Positions 9,519-19,500 of a DNA stretch of 64,000 nt are shown here, one piece after another. Position 1 is the first letter of the stretch. Each line of letters begins with the position of its first letter. The notes beneath the pieces were generated by a model. It ran no database searches. It worked only from the letters and a program-made list of their open reading frames with translations, and had not been told where the DNA came from. Source of the DNA: Caldilineaceae bacterium (lineage in GTDB: Bacteria > Chloroflexota > Anaerolineae > Caldilineales > Caldilineaceae). The stretch covers positions 2,307,022 to 2,371,021 of the forward strand of contig OY282376.1 of assembly GCA_958295845.1 (NCBI GenBank), in the 5' to 3' direction. The translations under genes were made by a program, and so were the position numbers.

Positions 9519-10625
9519 CTAAACCGGATGCAACCCAGGGAATCCCAATCCGGTCGCCTCGTCCCAGCCGCACATGAGATTTATGCTCTGCAGAGCGCTG
9601 CCTGCCGCCCCCTTCACCAGGTTGTCAATGGCGCAGAGCGCGACAACGCGACCCGTGCGCTCGTCCAATTCGAAACCAACGTCCGCATAGTTGCTCCCGC
9701 TCAGGATCTTCGGCTCTGGGTATCGGTAGATGCCGGTCTTTTCCTTGACGATCCGCACAAAAGGCTCGCCGCGGTAGGTCTGACGGTAAGCCCGCCACAG
9801 ATCCCGTTCGCTGACACCTTCCTTCACAAACACGTGCGCAGTCGCCAGCACACCGCGTACATTGTCCACGGCAGTCGCGCTCATATGGGCGGACACCCCT
9901 GAGTAGTCGTCCGCTTCGGTCTGCGCCAGCGCCTGCAGCAGCTCCGCAGTGTGCCGGTGACCGGTAGGCGCGAAACTCCGCATCGCCCGCGCCCGTTCCG
10001 GATGGTGCGTCGAGTCACCGGAACGATTGCCGCCTTCACTGCTGCCGACCTTGACTTCGCAGATCAAGTCCCGCTGCGGGTCGGCTAGCCCGGCCGAGAA
10101 AAGCGGCCACACAGCCAGCGTACTGGCGGTAGCATTGCAGCCAACCCCACTCACATAGTGTGACCCGCGGATTTTCTCGCGGAACAACTCCGGTAGGCCA
10201 TAGACAAATCTGCCGAGCCACTCCGGCGCGCCGTGTTCCTTGCCGTACCAGTCCACATAAGCCTGCGGATCTCGCAGACGGAAGTCGGCGCTCATGTCGA
10301 CGATACGTTCTGCCAGCTGCGCGAATTCGGCGATGCGCCCCATCGCGCCGCCGTGCGGAAGCCCCAGCACCAGCAGATCGCAAGGCGCTAGCTCGGCCGA
10401 ACTGACAAACTTCAGCCTCGTGCGCCCGCGCAAGTTAGGATGAGTGAAATGAACGAACGAACCGGCGTTGCGTTCGCTCGTTACCTGGGCAATGTCGACG
10501 TGAGGATGTTCCAATAGGAGACGCAGCAACTCGCCGCCGGCATAGCCGCTGGCCCCCAAAATTGAAACTGACACCTTTGAGCTGGAACTGATCTCTCCCA
10601 CGCTTTGTACGCTCACATCTTGCAT
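9519..10625 (-). CDS. lysY: LysW-aminoadipate semialdehyde dehydrogenase (LysY; ArgC family)
   Basis: 368 residues, related to N-acetyl-glutamyl-phosphate reductase ArgC. In the LysW pathway it reduces the phosphorylated, carrier-bound aminoadipate with NADPH. Seen: the Rossmann loop ILGASGYAGGEL (22-33), the catalytic Cys163 in SGVGCNATAS, and a conserved His in APTGHRHTAEL. It is assigned to LysY rather than ArgC because it is the last gene of an operon with lysW, lysX and the homocitrate branch. Start at 10625, 40 nt after lysX; the ribosome binding site is weak and the first 17 or so residues have no family counterpart, so the true start may be internal. Confidence 0.88.
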   Translation of the reverse strand: MQDVSVQSVGEISSSSKVSVSILGASGYAGGELLRLLLEHPHVDIAQVTSERNAGSFVHFTHPNLRGRTRLKFVSSAELAPCDLLVLGLPHGGAMGRIAEFAQLAERIVDMSADFRLRDPQAYVDWYGKEHGAPEWLGRFVYGLPELFREKIRGSHYVSGVGCNATASTLAVWPLFSAGLADPQRDLICEVKVGSSEGGNRSGDSTHHPERARAMRSFAPTGHRHTAELLQALAQTEADDYSGVSAHMSATAVDNVRGVLATAHVFVKEGVSERDLWRAYRQTYRGEPFVRIVKEKTGIYRYPEPKILSGSNYADVGFELDERTGRVVALCAIDNLVKGAAGSALQSINLMCGWDEATGLGFPGLHPV

Positions 10626-10665
10626 GTGGACTTATTCACCTTTTCCACACTACTTCTTTTCCACA

Positions 10666-11547
10666 CTACCTGTTGGCCGCCTCCCAACCGTCACGCCCTA
10701 CTTGCAGAGCAAAATCGGCGATGCGGCCCGGTATGTTTACCCCGGTCGGCATTACGCTGTTCCGGAACTCCATCGTGTAGTTCACCTCATTGACGAGCAG
10801 CCCGCGATCCGGGTCCTCCAGAACATCGATCGCCACGCACCCGCCACCGACCGCCTTGGCCGCCCCCACGCAAAGATCATTCAGTTCCGGCGTTACCGGG
10901 CAGACAGAGGCCTGGCCGCCGCGCGCCGTATTGGTTATCCAATGGCCAGAGTCTCTGTAGATGGCGCAGATCGTCTCGCTGCCCACAGTAAAGGCCCTGA
11001 TATCGCGTCCCGGCTTCTCTATATATTCCTGGATATAGAAAATGCTGTGATGGTATGTTCCCAGCACCTCCTTGTGCTCAAGAACAGTCTCAGCCGACTC
11101 GCGGTCATTGATCTTACTCAACAACCGCCCCCACGATCCAATCGACGGCTTCATCACAACCGGATAGCCCAACTCCTCCATCGCATCCAGTGCGGCGTCG
11201 GTAGTGAAGGCAACCTGCGTGCGAGGCGACGGAATGCCCGCCGCGGTCAGCGCACTCGTTGTCTGCAGCTTGTCGCCGCAAACATCAGCCACCTGCACCG
11301 AATTGACCGTTGGGATGCCGCGGTCGTTTAGAATGCGCAGACTGACCAGCGCCCGCCCATGATGGATACAGCGTTCGACGATTACATCGTAATCTTCGTA
11401 ACACGCCGTCCGTTCCTCCCCGCCGGTGATGTCGAAGATAAGTTTCCGATCATCAAGCAGGTCGAACACCGCGCCCCTCTGTGTGAATTCCTCGAACAGC
11501 AGCTTCTCTTCTGCGCGCACGCGGCTGTAGAGGATGCCGACTCTCAT
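10666..11547 (-). CDS. lysX: LysW--alpha-aminoadipate ligase LysX (ATP-grasp)
   Basis: 293 residues, RimK-like ATP-grasp. It joins the amino group of alpha-aminoadipate to the C-terminal Glu side chain of LysW, protecting it for the following steps. Seen: the ATP-grasp Lys133 in [28 protein letters not shown] (170-184), and the metal-binding [12 protein letters not shown] (253-264). ATG 11547 is only 5 nt after the lysW stop codon, and the lysW 3' end (GGGGGGAA) supplies its ribosome binding site, so the two are translationally coupled. ArgX, which uses glutamate, is the alternative. The operon and the Lys codons of the leader favour LysX. Confidence 0.9.
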   Translation of the reverse strand: MRVGILYSRVRAEEKLLFEEFTQRGAVFDLLDDRKLIFDITGGEERTACYEDYDVIVERCIHHGRALVSLRILNDRGIPTVNSVQVADVCGDKLQTTSALTAAGIPSPRTQVAFTTDAALDAMEELGYPVVMKPSIGSWGRLLSKINDRESAETVLEHKEVLGTYHHSIFYIQEYIEKPGRDIRAFTVGSETICAIYRDSGHWITNTARGGQASVCPVTPELNDLCVGAAKAVGGGCVAIDVLEDPDRGLLVNEVNYTMEFRNSVMPTGVNIPGRIADFALQVGRDGWEAANR

Positions 11548-11552
11548 CTGTC

Positions 11553-11738
11553 CTATTCCCCCCAATCTTCGTCCTCTTCAGGTGCCAACTCAAGCGCCAC
11601 GGGGTCAATCCCAATTACCTCTAGGTCCACCCCGCATTCGCCGCACTGGACGATTTCGTTCTCCATCACGTCATTTAGCTCAATCTCGCCGAAGCATTCC
11701 GAACATTCGGCCACAGCGGTAACGGTTTGCACAGCCAT
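11553..11738 (-). CDS. lysW: LysW amino-group carrier protein
   Basis: 61 residues, very acidic. Small carrier that holds lysine-pathway intermediates on its C-terminal Glu. Seen: a zinc knuckle with Cys12-x2-Cys15 and Cys32-x2-Cys35, and the hallmark C terminus EDEDWGE. Slightly longer than the usual 53-56 residues. An AGGAGG precedes ATG 11738. It lies between a Nudix gene (62 nt gap) and lysX (5 nt gap). The ending is specific enough that the call is close to certain. Confidence 0.96.
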   Translation of the reverse strand: MAVQTVTAVAECSECFGEIELNDVMENEIVQCGECGVDLEVIGIDPVALELAPEEDEDWGE

Positions 11739-11800
11739 TCCACTCCTCCTGATCTCTGATAATCTCGTCTGTCAACAAAAAAATTTATAGAGATAAATGT

Positions 11801-12250
11801 TCACCAGTGCGCCGCCACTGCCACTTCGCCCGCTACATATTCGTCGACCCGTCGCCGCGTGCCAGGTGAAGTTTCCTCAGGCAGTTCGTCGAGCGCAAAA
11901 CAGTTGACGCGCTCTATTTCCCTGTTCCTCGCATTTCGCCAACTAAAGTCTTCGCATACGAAGACAACAATGTGATCGCTCTTTCCTTCGAAAAAGTTGC
12001 TGTAAACGCCGAACAGCCGCAACTCTTGCAGGACCGCCCCAACCTCCTCGTCAGCCTCACGACAAATCGCCTCCCGCAAAGTCTCACCCGCCTGCACCCC
12101 GCCGCCCGGGAGATACCAGCCGTCCAGATACGTGTGCCTGACCAGAAGGACCTTTCCCTCTTCAACCGCCAGGAGCCTGACACCGACAGTCAATGGTCTG
12201 GACACTCGCCAGTACAACCGCCGCAGCAAATACAGCAATCTCAAAAACAT
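11801..12250 (-). CDS. Nudix hydrolase inside the lysine operon
   Basis: 149 residues. The complete Nudix box is present: G-x5-E-x7-READEEVGA around residues 50-72 (GGVQAGETLREAICREADEEVG). Such enzymes hydrolyse nucleoside diphosphates linked to another moiety. The N-terminal Arg-rich hydrophobic stretch (FLRLLYLLRRLYWRV) could touch the membrane. It lies between lysU (45 nt) and lysW (62 nt) in the same direction, so it is probably co-transcribed. No Nudix step is known in lysine synthesis; it may be a house-cleaning enzyme carried along. Substrate unknown. Confidence 0.88.
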   Translation of the reverse strand: MFLRLLYLLRRLYWRVSRPLTVGVRLLAVEEGKVLLVRHTYLDGWYLPGGGVQAGETLREAICREADEEVGAVLQELRLFGVYSNFFEGKSDHIVVFVCEDFSWRNARNREIERVNCFALDELPEETSPGTRRRVDEYVAGEVAVAAHW

Positions 12251-12295
12251 CAGCGCCCACCCGGCTACAGTCCTGCTCCCGAGTTTCAGAGCAGT

Positions 12296-12814
12296 CTACC
12301 CACTACCCTCGGAGGCCGGCCCCGCCAACGCGAGTCGCCGCTTAACCTGCTCTACCAATCCCCCTGCCTCCAGGATCTCCTGCACCGTAGCGCTCAACGC
12401 CGGAAACGCAAACCGGCCGGACCCGCATTCGATAAGCCTACGTTCTAGGTCGACCGAAACGAGCTCCTGCCCTTGAATCGCCTGCGCAGCCTCCGGGCAA
12501 ACGATTGCGAGCAGCCCGTTGTTGATGGCGTTGCGGTAGAAGATTCGCGCGAAACTTTCCGCAATGACAGCACCCACTCCGTTGTAAACAAGGCAGGTCG
12601 CCGCCTGTTCACGGCTGGAGCCGCAACCGAAATTGCGGCCGCCGATGACCAGGTCGCCGCGCCGCACATTGGGCGCGAAAGTAGGGTCCAGGTCTTCCAA
12701 CGCGTGGCTGGCGATCTCCTCCTGCCCTTTGACCGTGTAGGTGTACTTGCCCGGAAACAGTACATCGGTATTGATGTTATCACCGTATTTCCAGGCCCTG
12801 CCCTGAATTTCCAC
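12296..12814 (-). CDS. lysU: Homoaconitase small subunit LysU
   Basis: 172 residues, swivel domain of the aconitase family. With LysT it converts homocitrate to homoisocitrate via cis-homoaconitate. Seen: [14 protein letters not shown] near the N terminus and GCGSSREQA, where Gln replaces the His typical of isopropylmalate dehydratase (GCGSSREHA). [15 protein letters not shown] follows. It directly follows lysT in the operon (84 nt gap). A leucine-pathway LeuD is the alternative, but the adjacent homocitrate synthase and LysW genes make LysU far likelier. Confidence 0.88.
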   Translation of the reverse strand: MEIQGRAWKYGDNINTDVLFPGKYTYTVKGQEEIASHALEDLDPTFAPNVRRGDLVIGGRNFGCGSSREQAATCLVYNGVGAVIAESFARIFYRNAINNGLLAIVCPEAAQAIQGQELVSVDLERRLIECGSGRFAFPALSATVQEILEAGGLVEQVKRRLALAGPASEGSG

Positions 12815-12898
12815 TGATCCATCCTCCGCTGCCGAAACTGCCTGGCGTTCAAAAAAGTGCCCGAACTGTATGGTCGGCGCCCGTTTCCTTTACTGCGT

Positions 12899-14272
12899 TC
12901 AGACAATGCTTCTCGGATCGGCAATCCTGCCCGCAACCGCCGACGCCGCCACCACCGCGGGATTCGCCAAATAGATCTCCGCGTCCGTCGTGCCCATGCG
13001 CCCGCGGAAGTTCCGGTTCGCGCTTGAAATAGTAACTTCACCCGTTGCCGGCACTCCCATATGATTGCCCATGCAGGGCCCGCACCCCGGCGTACCAATG
13101 GCGGCGCCAGCGGCAACAAGCGCCTGAATGTACCCCCGTTCTAGGGCCTCCTGCAAAACTAGGCTGGACGCGGGGATCACCAGCAAGCGCGTCCCAACAG
13201 CTACCTGTCGGCCCCGCACAACCTCGGCCGCCTCGGCGATATCTTCAAGCCGTCCATTAGTGCAGGTGCCGATAAACGCCTGCTGCACCTCGACGCCTGC
13301 CACGGCCGAAAGCGGCGCGACATTGTCCACCGTGTGCGGGCACGAAACCGTCGGCTCCAGCTCTCCGGCACTGTAACTGTAGGTCGCAGCGTACGCGGCG
13401 CCTTCATCAGGCAAGAGTTGCAACTTCTCAACATCCGCACGACTCTCTTCCGCCAAGCCTTCATGCTTCATTCTCGCTGCACGCCGCGCCAGAGCAGCCT
13501 CCAGATAGGCCCTTGTCTTCCCGTCTGGCCGGATGAACGAAGACTTCGCCCCGAACTCGGCCATCATATTCGCAAGCGCCATGCGCGAGTCGACACTCAT
13601 CGCCTCGATGCCGCTGCCGCTGAACTCAATCGACGCGTAAAGCCCCCCGTCTGCCCCCCAGTCGCCGATAATACGCAAGGCGAAGTCCTTGGCTGTAACG
13701 CCCCTGGGAAGGTCCCCCTCCAGAACAATGCTGATCGACTCCGGTACCCGCAGCCACAGTTCACCCGTCGCCCATAGCGCGGCAACTTCGCTGCGCCCAA
13801 TCCCAGCGCCGAACGCGCCAAGCCAGCCAAAATGCGGCGTGTGGCTGTCTGCGCCAAGAACTATCTGCCCCGGCAGCACCAATGCCTCTTCACTGAGAAC
13901 CTGGTGGCAAATCCCCCTGCCTACCTCAAAAAAATTGCTTATGCCCTGTTCCCGAACAAATTCGCGAATTTCAGCGTGATTCTGCGCGTGGCGCGTCGTC
14001 GGCGCAGGCACAGCATGGTCCAACGTGATCGCCAGTTTCTCCGCAATAGCTACCCGCTCCTGCCCAAACTGTAGCCAAATCTCGCGGATAGCGGCCGTGT
14101 TATCGTGGCTCAAAACGATGTCGGGGCGCACGTCCACGACCGCCCCGACTTCGACCATGTCGAGGCCGGCAGCTCTTGCAAGCGCCTTCTGCGCGAATGT
14201 CTGAGGCAACGGACCCTGGTCCACGTCCTGCCGCCCCAACTGATGGGGACGAGTCTCTTGGTTCATCGTCAT
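12899..14272 (-). CDS. lysT: Homoaconitase large subunit LysT
   Basis: 457 residues, [4Fe-4S] subunit of the homoaconitase of the alpha-aminoadipate pathway. Seen: [26 protein letters not shown] in the first half, the first cluster Cys in [12 protein letters not shown], and the other two in [11 protein letters not shown]. The sequence ends with the [13 protein letters not shown] strand typical of LeuC/LysT proteins. Start: ATG 14272 lies 4 nt after AAAGGA; ATG 14266 has the better spacing and could equally be used. The gene begins 5 nt after the homocitrate synthase stop, so the pair is translationally coupled. Confidence 0.9.
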   Translation of the reverse strand: MTMNQETRPHQLGRQDVDQGPLPQTFAQKALARAAGLDMVEVGAVVDVRPDIVLSHDNTAAIREIWLQFGQERVAIAEKLAITLDHAVPAPTTRHAQNHAEIREFVREQGISNFFEVGRGICHQVLSEEALVLPGQIVLGADSHTPHFGWLGAFGAGIGRSEVAALWATGELWLRVPESISIVLEGDLPRGVTAKDFALRIIGDWGADGGLYASIEFSGSGIEAMSVDSRMALANMMAEFGAKSSFIRPDGKTRAYLEAALARRAARMKHEGLAEESRADVEKLQLLPDEGAAYAATYSYSAGELEPTVSCPHTVDNVAPLSAVAGVEVQQAFIGTCTNGRLEDIAEAAEVVRGRQVAVGTRLLVIPASSLVLQEALERGYIQALVAAGAAIGTPGCGPCMGNHMGVPATGEVTISSANRNFRGRMGTTDAEIYLANPAVVAASAVAGRIADPRSIV

Positions 14273-14277
14273 ATCCT

Positions 14278-15435
14278 TTAAGCCGGCGGAGGCGCCACAG
14301 TCACCGCCCGACTGTGGTACTCTCGCAGCAACACATCCACATCATCCAGGCTCAGCTTTCGCTGGTCCGCCTCCACCTTGATGTGCGCCGTCACCTCCTT
14401 CACCTGCGGATCCGTCAAGTCCAGCTGCAGCTGCTCCGCCCGCTGCTTGACCGCGTTCCAACCCGTCAGCCGGTGTGCAATGTGCAGATATCGGGTCAGA
14501 CCGAAGTCCTCCGGATCCAGGATCTCGTAAGTATCCGGATTGTTAAGAATCGCCTTGGCATGAATGCCTGCCTTGTGCGTGAAAGCTGTGTAGCCGGTAA
14601 TATAGTTGTTAAATGGCACATCAACACCCACGATCTCGGCAACGAAGTTCTCCACCTCACGCAACATCGGCAAATTGTATTTGCTGCGAATCTGATCGGG
14701 GTCTTGCGCATACATGCGCGCCACCAGCCCCCCCAGCGGCGTAATCCCGTTTCGCTCGCCAATCCCCAGCACCGAAGTATCAACGTGCGTCGCCCCCGCC
14801 GCCAGCGCACAGTAGGAATTTGCGATCGCGCAGCCAGTATCATTGTGCCCGTGAAACTCGATATCGCAGGAGACCACCCCCCGCAGCGTTCGCACCAGGT
14901 CATGCACCTGCAGCGGCGTGGCGATTCCAACCGTGTCCGCGATCCCCACTCTGTCAACCCCAATCTGGTCGACCTCGCGGTAGACCGTCAGCAGGTCGAC
15001 AAGGTCGCTGCGAAAAGAGTCCTCGCTGCTGAACCGGACCTCCAGACCCTGGCTCTTGATGAACTCCACAACCTGCACCGCACTGTCGATGATCTCGCGG
15101 ATCGACTTGCCATGCGAGAACTCGCGCAGGTAGCTGCTCGTGCCGAAGAGAACGTCAATGCCGTCAACGCCGGTGTCCACCGCCAGACGCGCGTCGTCCA
15201 GATGGCAGCGTGTATGGGTTAGCAGTTTCGCGCTCAGCCCCAATCCCGCAATGCGTGTGCAATCCGCACGGCTCTGCGGGCTGGCGGCAGGAGAAGTCAA
15301 CTCCAGATATTCAACGCCAAAGGCATCCAGCAGACGAGCAATTTCATCCTTCTGCCCGCTGTCAAAAAAAGCATTGGCAAACTGCTCACCCTCGCGCAAA
15401 GTCGACTCGATTATCGAAAAATGTTCTAAGCTCAT
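14278..15435 (-). CDS. hcs: Homocitrate synthase, first enzyme of the lysine operon
   Basis: 385 residues from ATG 15435; longer readings into the leader are not supported. Claisen condensation of acetyl-CoA with 2-oxoglutarate, the committed step of the alpha-aminoadipate lysine pathway. DRE-TIM metallolyase: [12 protein letters not shown] with catalytic Arg14-Glu15, THTRCH (His74), and the metal-binding EFHGHNDTG (His195, His197), then GLGERNG-like and CAGIHAK-like helices and a C-terminal lid domain. Length matches the Thermus enzyme and it lacks the long regulatory domain of 2-isopropylmalate synthase. GGGAG precedes the start. Expression is probably set by the attenuator directly upstream. 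Confidence 0.9.
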   Translation of the reverse strand: MSLEHFSIIESTLREGEQFANAFFDSGQKDEIARLLDAFGVEYLELTSPAASPQSRADCTRIAGLGLSAKLLTHTRCHLDDARLAVDTGVDGIDVLFGTSSYLREFSHGKSIREIIDSAVQVVEFIKSQGLEVRFSSEDSFRSDLVDLLTVYREVDQIGVDRVGIADTVGIATPLQVHDLVRTLRGVVSCDIEFHGHNDTGCAIANSYCALAAGATHVDTSVLGIGERNGITPLGGLVARMYAQDPDQIRSKYNLPMLREVENFVAEIVGVDVPFNNYITGYTAFTHKAGIHAKAILNNPDTYEILDPEDFGLTRYLHIAHRLTGWNAVKQRAEQLQLDLTDPQVKEVTAHIKVEADQRKLSLDDVDVLLREYHSRAVTVAPPPA

Positions 15436-15465
15436 CCTCACGCTCCCACCAATCTCAATGGCAAT

Positions 15466-15500
15466 AAAAAAACCGGTCCATCCTGTCTGGAATGGCCGGT
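15466..15500 (-). terminator. Leader terminator (attenuator) of the lysine operon
   Basis: On the minus strand ACCGGCCATTCC (from 15500) pairs with GGATGGACCGGT, leaving loop AGACA and two single-base bulges. Seven T residues (15472-15466) follow directly. It ends 30 nt before the homocitrate synthase ATG, and no minus-strand gene lies upstream for it to terminate, which makes an attenuator the natural reading. Confidence 0.85.
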
Positions 15501-15551
15501 GGCTACGGTTGCAACATCTGAGCAGGCGCAAACAACAGACAGGTCAGTCTG
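15482..15551 (-). promoter_or_regulatory. Competing RNA pairings of the lysine attenuator
   Basis: Minus-strand segments in order: segment 1 CAGAC (15551-15547, last codons of the leader peptide), segment 2 CCTGTCTG (15543-15536, just after its stop codon), segment 3 CAGACAGG (15489-15482, loop and flank of the terminator). Segment 1 pairs with segment 2 over 5 bp. Segment 2 pairs perfectly with segment 3 over 8 bp, which would break the terminator. Inferred: a ribosome stalled at the Lys codons covers segment 1, frees segment 2 to pair with segment 3, and allows read-through; a ribosome reaching the stop codon covers segment 2 and lets the terminator form. Confidence 0.75.
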
Positions 15552-15609
15552 GATTCCGCTTCTTGCTCTTTATGCAGTGCAACTCGGGCAAAAACCTGAA
15601 TGTTCTCAT
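15544..15609 (-). CDS. Lysine operon leader peptide, 21 codons with a KSKK cluster
   Basis: ATG at 15609, TGA at 15544, with GCAGGT about 7 nt before the start as ribosome binding site. Codons 14-17 are AAG AGC AAG AAG (Lys-Ser-Lys-Lys), followed by Arg. It lies inside the transcribed leader, 74 nt after the predicted transcription start and 44 nt before the terminator stem. The clustered Lys codons would make ribosome progress depend on charged tRNA-Lys, matching the lysine genes downstream. Too small for family evidence; the support is position, codon content and RNA structure. Confidence 0.78.
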   Translation of the reverse strand: MRTFRFLPELHCIKSKKRNPD

Positions 15610-15689
15610 CGGCTTACCTGCCAACTGCAGGGCCTCACTTTGCTCCCGCCTGGATCCCTAAATTCCTAACCGATTCTCAATCAGCACAA

Positions 15690-15718
15690 ATAATACTGAA
15701 TCAACTCGCCGATGTCAA
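15690..15718 (-). promoter_or_regulatory. Consensus sigma-70-type promoter of the lysine operon
   Basis: TTGACA (15713-15718), exactly 17 nt, then TATTAT (15690-15695), read on the minus strand. Transcription would begin near 15683, giving a leader of about 250 nt before homocitrate synthase. This is the best promoter match seen in the window. Confidence 0.78.
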
Positions 15719-15830
15719 ATTCGACAACCCTCTGCGTGCATCCCCAAATAGCAGTGAACTCACTTGTACCTTACATATCAAACAGCCCTTCCCCCGTCCT
15801 CACATCCATCCCCCACAAATCGCCCATTCA

Positions 15831-15918
15831 CTGCCCCCTGCCCCCTGCCCCCTGCCCCCTGCCCCCTGCCCCCTGCCCCCTGCCCCCTGCCCCCTGCCCC
15901 CTGACCCCTGACCCCTGC
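15831..15918. repeat. CTGCCCC heptanucleotide tandem repeat
   Basis: Ten perfect copies of the 7-mer CTGCCCC from 15831, then two CTGACCC variants. The minus strand carries regularly spaced runs of four or five G, which could form a G-quadruplex. It lies about 110 nt upstream of the lysine operon promoter. Copy number is likely to be variable. Confidence 0.9.
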
Positions 15919-16515
15919 AGTTCGGCTCTCCGGGAATTGGCAACCAGTTGACCAGAACCGGGTGAATAAAGCAGGACAAAGGCCGAGTCAATTCGCTATG
16001 CTATGTCTGTGGGCCGCAAAGGAGCCCCTAACCCAACCATTAACCAGGAAAAATGCCAGGGATTCAGCATCGTATTCCCGTTCCACGAGCGTTGAGGTAG
16101 GAAGACCTTCAGTTCCAAGCATCGGAGAGTCCAAGACAAGTGCAGCAGTCAACATGAGTAGCGCGTCTACACAGGGAGTCGGCAAACGGAAAAGGGCACT
16201 TCTGTTCCCTGGAATGCCTGTTCCGTTATTCGCCATCGGCGAACCCTTACCCTACTTTCCCGGCTCCGTTCAATCTATAGGCGCCTTCATAAACGCCTGC
16301 ATTATGCAGGTTGGACATTTGCTATACGGCACAGCTACGTAGGGCTATCGCCTACCTCTGTAGAAGTGCAAATCGCTCCGCTCGGATGGGTCCAGGTGAA
16401 GGCTGACCTACAGACACTTTTCGCCAGATTTACTCTGGTAGTCCGACAGTTTTGTGAGGCCTGTAACCCGCGATTTCGCCTCATTTTTCGTGGCCCGGAG
16501 CAAATGCACAACTGC
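15919..16515. other. Intergenic DNA without a recognisable gene
   Basis: Between the CTGCCCC repeat and the promoter of the giant gene. Open frames of 80-126 codons on both strands resemble no family I know. No tRNA or mobile element was seen. Confidence 0.5.
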
Positions 16516-16544
16516 TTGACACCTCCAATGTGGATAACAAAAAT
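16516..16544 (+). promoter_or_regulatory. Candidate promoter of the giant secreted protein gene
   Basis: TTGACA at 16516-16521, 17-nt spacer, then AAAAAT (4 of 6 matches to TATAAT) at 16539-16544, about 55 nt before the TTG start. Confidence 0.4.
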
Positions 16545-16598
16545 TTTCACTGAGGATCGTGCGACAATTTGCGATTACACGTCAGGTATAGGTGAGTC

Positions 16599-19500
16599 TT
16601 GGACCAAATTAGGCAAAAGACAGACGCGATACAAGGGCGGAAAGAATTCCTGATCGGTTCACTGATCGGCCTCTGCGTCATGCTGCTTGCATTGCTAGCC
16701 GTCGTCGTAACGCCGCGTCCTCGGGCCGCCCTGGCTCAGGACGCCCCGCAGGTAAATATTTCATTTGGCGAATCTACGCTGACCCAGGGAGACGTCACCT
16801 ACGTCCATGCCGGATTCTACAACATGCCCCAGGATCCCAACGACGATACGAAATTCGGCGATATATCCTTCCGGTACTATTTTGATCGTAACACTGACGG
16901 CTCGTGGACCAACGCAGACAACTGCCTGGAGGGCCTGGTCGGACGGGACCTATATATCACCGCATATTGGAGATCCCCTTGGGACCACGGTCCAAACAAT
17001 CTTGAAATCAAAAGGAATTGCGAGGTCGGCGACTACAGGTTTCGGGTTGTCGTTAAGGATAGGCGCTCCAACCCCCACACCCAACTTGTCACCAGCACAC
17101 GTGATCTCAGAGTAAATGTAGGCCCCTCTGTAGACGTCGAAATGCCGACCGGTAACTACTACCGCGGCACAGCTATCAATCCAACCATCAAATTCAATGA
17201 CCTGGCACAAGGCGCCAATTACACCTACGAGGCGTGGTTGATGGCCAGGAACCCCCCCAACTATGCCGAAATCTGCGAAGGAACGGGGCTGGAAAGAAAC
17301 AAGACTTTCACGCTAAACAACGTCTCCGGCAACCCAGTACAAAAGTCCGTCACCGTTACCGACGTCTGCCCCACAAATGAATATACACTCAAGGTCAAGT
17401 TGATAGACTCCGACGACCGGCTGCGAGGTTCCAAAGATGTCGACTTTGAAATTACTACGGATCCCAACGCCACTCCGTCCGTAAGTGTCAGCATGTCTGA
17501 GAGTTCCCCGGTCGCTCCCGGTACGGAATTCACCGTCACTTTCTCATTTATGGATATTCCAGACGGCACAGGTACCAGGTCTACCGACCTTCTGACCAAT
17601 ACGGCCACCAATCAGGCAGTCGGTAGGACGGACTGCGGTGGTGCCCTGGTTGGATGGGGGCAGGACGTCCAGGGAACGATAAACAGTAACCCACATGTAA
17701 ATCGCATCACCATCCCCTCAGACTGTCCAGTTGGCACCTACAAGATGGAAAGCCGTATCAACAATAAGTCGTCAGGTGATCTGATTCTTTCCGGCGCGAT
17801 CGACTTCACCATCGGCGATCCAGATCTAACCCCTTCGGCCCCAACCGTTTCCAATATGACCGCGAAACAAAATTCGCCTTTCAGCAAGCAGCTTCCCGAG
17901 GGAACCGGCGGCGACGGAACACTATCCTACACAGCAACAGGGCTGCCCGCAGGGCTCAATTTTACTCGCTCAACGCGCACTATTGCAGGCACGCCGACCT
18001 CATACGGAGAATCCACCGTCATCTATACGGTCACTGACGCTGACGGAGACCCAGACTCCGTCCAATTCAATATTACCGTTAATCAGGATTTCCAGCCGTC
18101 TGCCCCGACTATACCGAATTTCACCGGCAAAGTCGGGAGACTCTTCGAACAGGACATATCTCGAGGCACAGGCGCCGACACACCCCTTACATTCTCCGTT
18201 ACTAATCTGCCAGACGGCCTCACTTTCATCACGGATACGCACAAGATCACTGGCACGCCCGCAACAGTGCAGTCCCCGTCCGTAACCTACACGGTTCGAG
18301 ACGCCGACGGTGATGCGGCCAGCGCTACTTTTGTAATAGCAATCAGTTCGAACAACACGCCGGCGTTGGAAAACCTGTCGGCGACTACCTATGTCGCGAA
18401 AGTCGGTGTGCCCTTCACCAAGACCTTGCCCGCCGGAACAGGAGGAGATGGTGGGTTGGTGCACACAGCGACGAATCTGCCGGATGGTCTCAGTTTCGAC
18501 CCCACTTCGCGAAGAATCACAGGCGAGCCCACTACGGTGGAATCAAAGACCGTAACATACAAGGTGCGGGACGAAGACCAGGACGAAGCCAGTACGACCT
18601 TTACAATAGACGTCAGAACCAACAATACGCCGACGTTGGTAGACCTGGCGACCACTACCTACACGGCCAGAGTCGGAGTGCAGTTTACTCAAAGTCTTCC
18701 GGCGGGGAGTGGAGGCGACGGAACCTTGGTGCATACGGCCACTAATCTGCCGGATGGGCTCAGTTTCGTTCAGGCAACACGGACAGTTACGGGCAGACCC
18801 ACAACGGTCGAATCCAAGACTGTGACCTACACAGTGCGAGACGAAGACGAGGATGGAACTAGCACGACGTTCACGATACAGGTCAATGCGAACAATACGC
18901 CCACGTTGGCTGACCTGTCGTCAACTACCTACCAGGCAAGAGTAGGGTCACCCTTCACTGAGACGATAAGTGCAGGCAGCGGGGGCGACGGCGCCTTGGT
19001 GCATTCGGCGACGAATCTGCCGGATGGACTAACATTCAACCCGGATACACGACAGGTAACGGGGACGCCGACCACGGCCGGAAGCAAAGTCGTCGCCTAC
19101 AAAGTAAAGGACGAAGACCAGGACGAGGACAGCACGACCTTTACGATTGCTGTCAGTTCGAACAACATGCCGGCGTTGGATAACCTGTCGGCGACTACCT
19201 ATGTCGCGAAAGTCGGTGTGCCCTTCACCAGGACTTTGCCCGCCGGAACAGGAGGAGATGGTGGGTTGGTGCACACAGCGACGAATCTGCCGGATGGTCT
19301 CAGTTTCGACCCCACTTCGCGAAGAATCACAGGCGAGCCCACTACGGTGGAATCAAAGACCGTAACATACAAGGTGCGAGACGAAGACCAGGACGAAGCC
19401 AGTACGACCTTTACAATAGACGTCAGAACCAACAATACGCCGACGTTGGTAGACCTGGCGACCACTACCTACACGGCCAGAGTCGGAGTGCAGTTCACTC

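Noticed and set aside
9519..11547. LysX/LysY as arginine-pathway ArgX/ArgC
   Set aside because: The homocitrate synthase and homoaconitase genes in the same operon and the Lys codons in the leader both favour lysine. Dual use remains possible.
14176..15222. 348-codon plus-strand open frame opposite homocitrate synthase and lysT
   Set aside because: Compositionally biased complement of two well-supported genes.
15466..15690. L-box (lysine) riboswitch or T-box in the lysine operon leader
   Set aside because: I find neither the conserved L-box core nor the T-box AGGGTGGNACCGCG motif. The Lys-rich leader peptide and the paired segments explain the leader better.
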